Origin: an uncultured Burkholderiales bacterium
GTDB taxonomy: Bacteria > Pseudomonadota > Gammaproteobacteria > Burkholderiales > Burkholderiaceae_C
Assembly (NCBI GenBank): GCA_937897495.1
Contig: CALCBL010000088.1
Coordinates: 1-8,573 of the forward strand
Direction: 5' to 3'
Length of the DNA: 8,573 nucleotides
Position 1 is the stretch's first letter; each line of letters opens with the position of its first letter. Below are positions 7,118 through 8,573 of the stretch, in pieces. The notes beneath the pieces are model-generated. The model worked only from the letters and a program-made list of their open reading frames with translations. It had not been told where the DNA came from and made no database searches. Both the position numbers and the translations under genes were made by a program.

Positions 7118-8139
7118 ATTCGCAAGACCTCATGCAGGGTGTTTTGCAGGGCGAACCTGCGGTTCAACGCCGCGCCATGGCCAAGTCCATTACCTTGCTT
7201 GAATCCACACTGCCGGCAGATCGTCTGCAGGCCGATGAATTGCTCACTGGGCTGTTGCCGCATTCAGGCAAATCATTTCGTTTAGGCATCAGCGGTGTGC
7301 CTGGCGTGGGCAAGTCAACGTTCATTGAAGCGCTGGGACTTTTCTTAATCGCACAAGGTCATCGTGTGGCGGTGCTCGCCATCGATCCTTCATCGACTGT
7401 GTCTGGCGGTTCTATCTTGGGTGACAAAACCCGCATGGAACACCTCAGTGTTCATGACAAAGCCTTCATCCGACCTAGCCCCTCCAGCGGCACTTTGGGC
7501 GGCGTGGCCGAAAAAACACGCGAAGCCATGTTGGTGTGCGAGGCCGCAGGCTACGACGTGGTCATTGTAGAAACAGTGGGTGTGGGTCAAAGCGAAACCG
7601 CCGTGGCCAACATGACCGACATGTTTGTGCTCATGCAACTTCCCAATGCAGGTGACGATTTGCAAGCCATTAAAAAAGGCGTGATGGAGCTGGCAGATTT
7701 GGTGGTCATTAACAAAGCCGATATTGATGCCTCTGCTGCCACACGCGCAGAAGCACAAATTACAAGCGCCTTGCGCTTACTAGGAATGCACGGCCACCCA
7801 GACCATGCCCATTTCGACGAAGAAATTTGGCATCCAGAAGTTATTCAAATTAGCGCACTTTTAAACCAAGGCGTCGACAACTTTTGGCTCCGCGTTTTGA
7901 AATTCAAACGTTTGCAACAAGCCAAGCAAAAGTTTGAGCAGCGCAGACAAGGGCAAGCCCAGTCGTGGATGTGGGAGCGCATCGATGCAGGCCTGAAACA
8001 AAACTTCCGAGGTCAAGCCAGTGTCAAAGCCCTTCTGCCTGAACTCACGCAAAAGGTCATCACAGGCCAAGTTCCAGCCTCCACTGCAGCCAGACAATTG
8101 CTAGCCGCTTATCAAGCGACTGGCTTTCCAAAAAATTGA
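7114..8139 (+). CDS. meaB: MeaB/ArgK-type G-protein chaperone of methylmalonyl-CoA mutase
   Basis: MeaB is a SIMIBI-class GTPase that gates delivery of intact adenosylcobalamin to methylmalonyl-CoA mutase and protects the enzyme from inactivation. From the TTG at 7114 the protein has 341 residues, a usual length. The Walker A loop GVPGVGKST is at 61-69, DPSS at 91-94, and GDKTRM with [10 protein letters not shown] at 103-130, a MeaB/MMAA signature. ETVGVGQSE is at 153-161 and the guanine-specificity motif NKAD at 200-203. A C-terminal helical arm (about 262-341) serves dimerization in known MeaB structures. Start: TTG overlaps the scpA stop as TTGA, with AGAAGG 7 bases upstream; an ATG at 7132 would remove six residues but lacks a ribosome site. 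Older annotations call this family ArgK or LAO/AO transport ATPase, which is misleading. The 4-bp overlap implies translational coupling. Confidence 0.96.
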   Translation: MNSQDLMQGVLQGEPAVQRRAMAKSITLLESTLPADRLQADELLTGLLPHSGKSFRLGISGVPGVGKSTFIEALGLFLIAQGHRVAVLAIDPSSTVSGGSILGDKTRMEHLSVHDKAFIRPSPSSGTLGGVAEKTREAMLVCEAAGYDVVIVETVGVGQSETAVANMTDMFVLMQLPNAGDDLQAIKKGVMELADLVVINKADIDASAATRAEAQITSALRLLGMHGHPDHAHFDEEIWHPEVIQISALLNQGVDNFWLRVLKFKRLQQAKQKFEQRRQGQAQSWMWERIDAGLKQNFRGQASVKALLPELTQKVITGQVPASTAARQLLAAYQATGFPKN

Positions 8140-8165
8140 ACTATCCGTATTGAAGCGAGTAAATC

Positions 8166-8573
8166 ATGCAAGACATCATTCAACAACTTGAACAAAAACG
8201 CGCAGCTGCACGCATGGGTGGTGGGCAAAAACGCATTGATGCACAACATGCCAAGGGCAAGCTCACAGCGCGCGAGCGCTTAGAGGTATTGCTAGACGAA
8301 GGCACCTTTGAAGAATGGGACATGTTTGTCGAGCACCGCTGCACCGACTTTGGCATGCAAGACAACAAAATTCCGGGCGATGGTGTGGTCACCGGCTACG
8401 GCATGATCAATGGCCGTTTGGTGTTTGTGTACAGCCAAGACTTCACGGTGTTTGGTGGCGCTTTGTCTGAATCGCATGCCGAGAAAATTTGCAAAATCAT
8501 GGACCAAGCCATGAAGGTGGGCGCACCCGTGATTGGCTTGAACGACTCGGGAGGTGCTCGCATTCAAGAGGGC
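8166..8573 (+). CDS. pccB: Acyl-CoA (propionyl-CoA) carboxylase beta subunit, 3' end cut by the window
   Basis: This is the carboxyltransferase subunit of a biotin-dependent acyl-CoA carboxylase. Next to scpA and meaB it most likely carboxylates propionyl-CoA to methylmalonyl-CoA, feeding the mutase. The first 136 codons of an expected 510 or so are present and open to the right edge. Visible are [16 protein letters not shown] and [19 protein letters not shown] near the N-terminus, then [30 protein letters not shown] and [12 protein letters not shown], where the GGA forms part of the oxyanion site in this family. The start ATG lies 26 bp after the meaB stop, with a weak GCGAG 6 bases upstream. 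Propionyl-CoA rather than acetyl- or methylcrotonyl-CoA specificity is inferred from context and from the PccB-like motif set, because the specificity residues lie beyond the window. Confidence 0.93.
   Translation, partial: MQDIIQQLEQKRAAARMGGGQKRIDAQHAKGKLTARERLEVLLDEGTFEEWDMFVEHRCTDFGMQDNKIPGDGVVTGYGMINGRLVFVYSQDFTVFGGALSESHAEKICKIMDQAMKVGAPVIGLNDSGGARIQEG

Noticed and set aside
1..8573. A novel system, mobile element, CRISPR array or tRNA/rRNA gene
   Set aside because: All substantial sequence is accounted for by intact, recognisable housekeeping and metabolic genes. I saw no regular repeat arrays, transposase motifs, terminal inverted repeats or tRNA-like cloverleafs.

Overview
The window looks like chromosomal DNA from a betaproteobacterium of the order Burkholderiales, most likely a freshwater Comamonadaceae-type organism with moderate GC (32 of 60 bases are G or C in the first row, counted by eye). 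The reason is that the PHA thiolase and acetoacetyl-CoA reductase resemble the Cupriavidus PhaA/PhaB pair closely as I remember them, and that a GntR regulator diverging from methylmalonyl-CoA mutase, meaB and a carboxylase beta subunit is a layout I recall from that family. Species cannot be fixed by eye.

Layout from left to right. (1) The 3' part of an acetyl-CoA acetyltransferase gene (phaA, left end cut) is followed by a complete acetoacetyl-CoA reductase gene (phaB). This is the end of a polyhydroxybutyrate synthesis operon, closed by a plausible intrinsic terminator at the phaB stop. (2) On the minus strand, converging on phaB with a 4-bp stop-codon overlap, lies a two-gene membrane-protein operon: an NfeD-family protein, then a SPFH/band-7 paraslipin (QmcA type). 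(3) Diverging from nfeD is dusA, a tRNA-dihydrouridine synthase; its start codon is uncertain. (4) A minus-strand GntR/FCD regulator converges on dusA, again with a 4-bp stop-codon overlap. (5) Diverging from the regulator is a plus-strand operon: a single-chain B12-dependent methylmalonyl-CoA mutase (scpA), the G-protein chaperone meaB (TTG start overlapping the scpA stop), and the first 136 codons of an acyl-CoA/propionyl-CoA carboxylase beta subunit (right end cut).

The metabolic logic is acyl-CoA handling. PhaA/PhaB turn acetyl-CoA into (R)-3-hydroxybutyryl-CoA for carbon storage. The carboxylase, mutase and MeaB interconvert propionyl-CoA, methylmalonyl-CoA and succinyl-CoA. The divergent GntR protein is the natural candidate to control the second operon, and a 6+7+6 bp inverted repeat (4899-4917) lies in the shared promoter region. 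There is no gene-free stretch over 300 bases. I saw no mobile element, CRISPR array, RNA gene or defence system. The window is mostly ordinary core metabolism, and the points worth checking are regulatory and start-site details rather than a new system.
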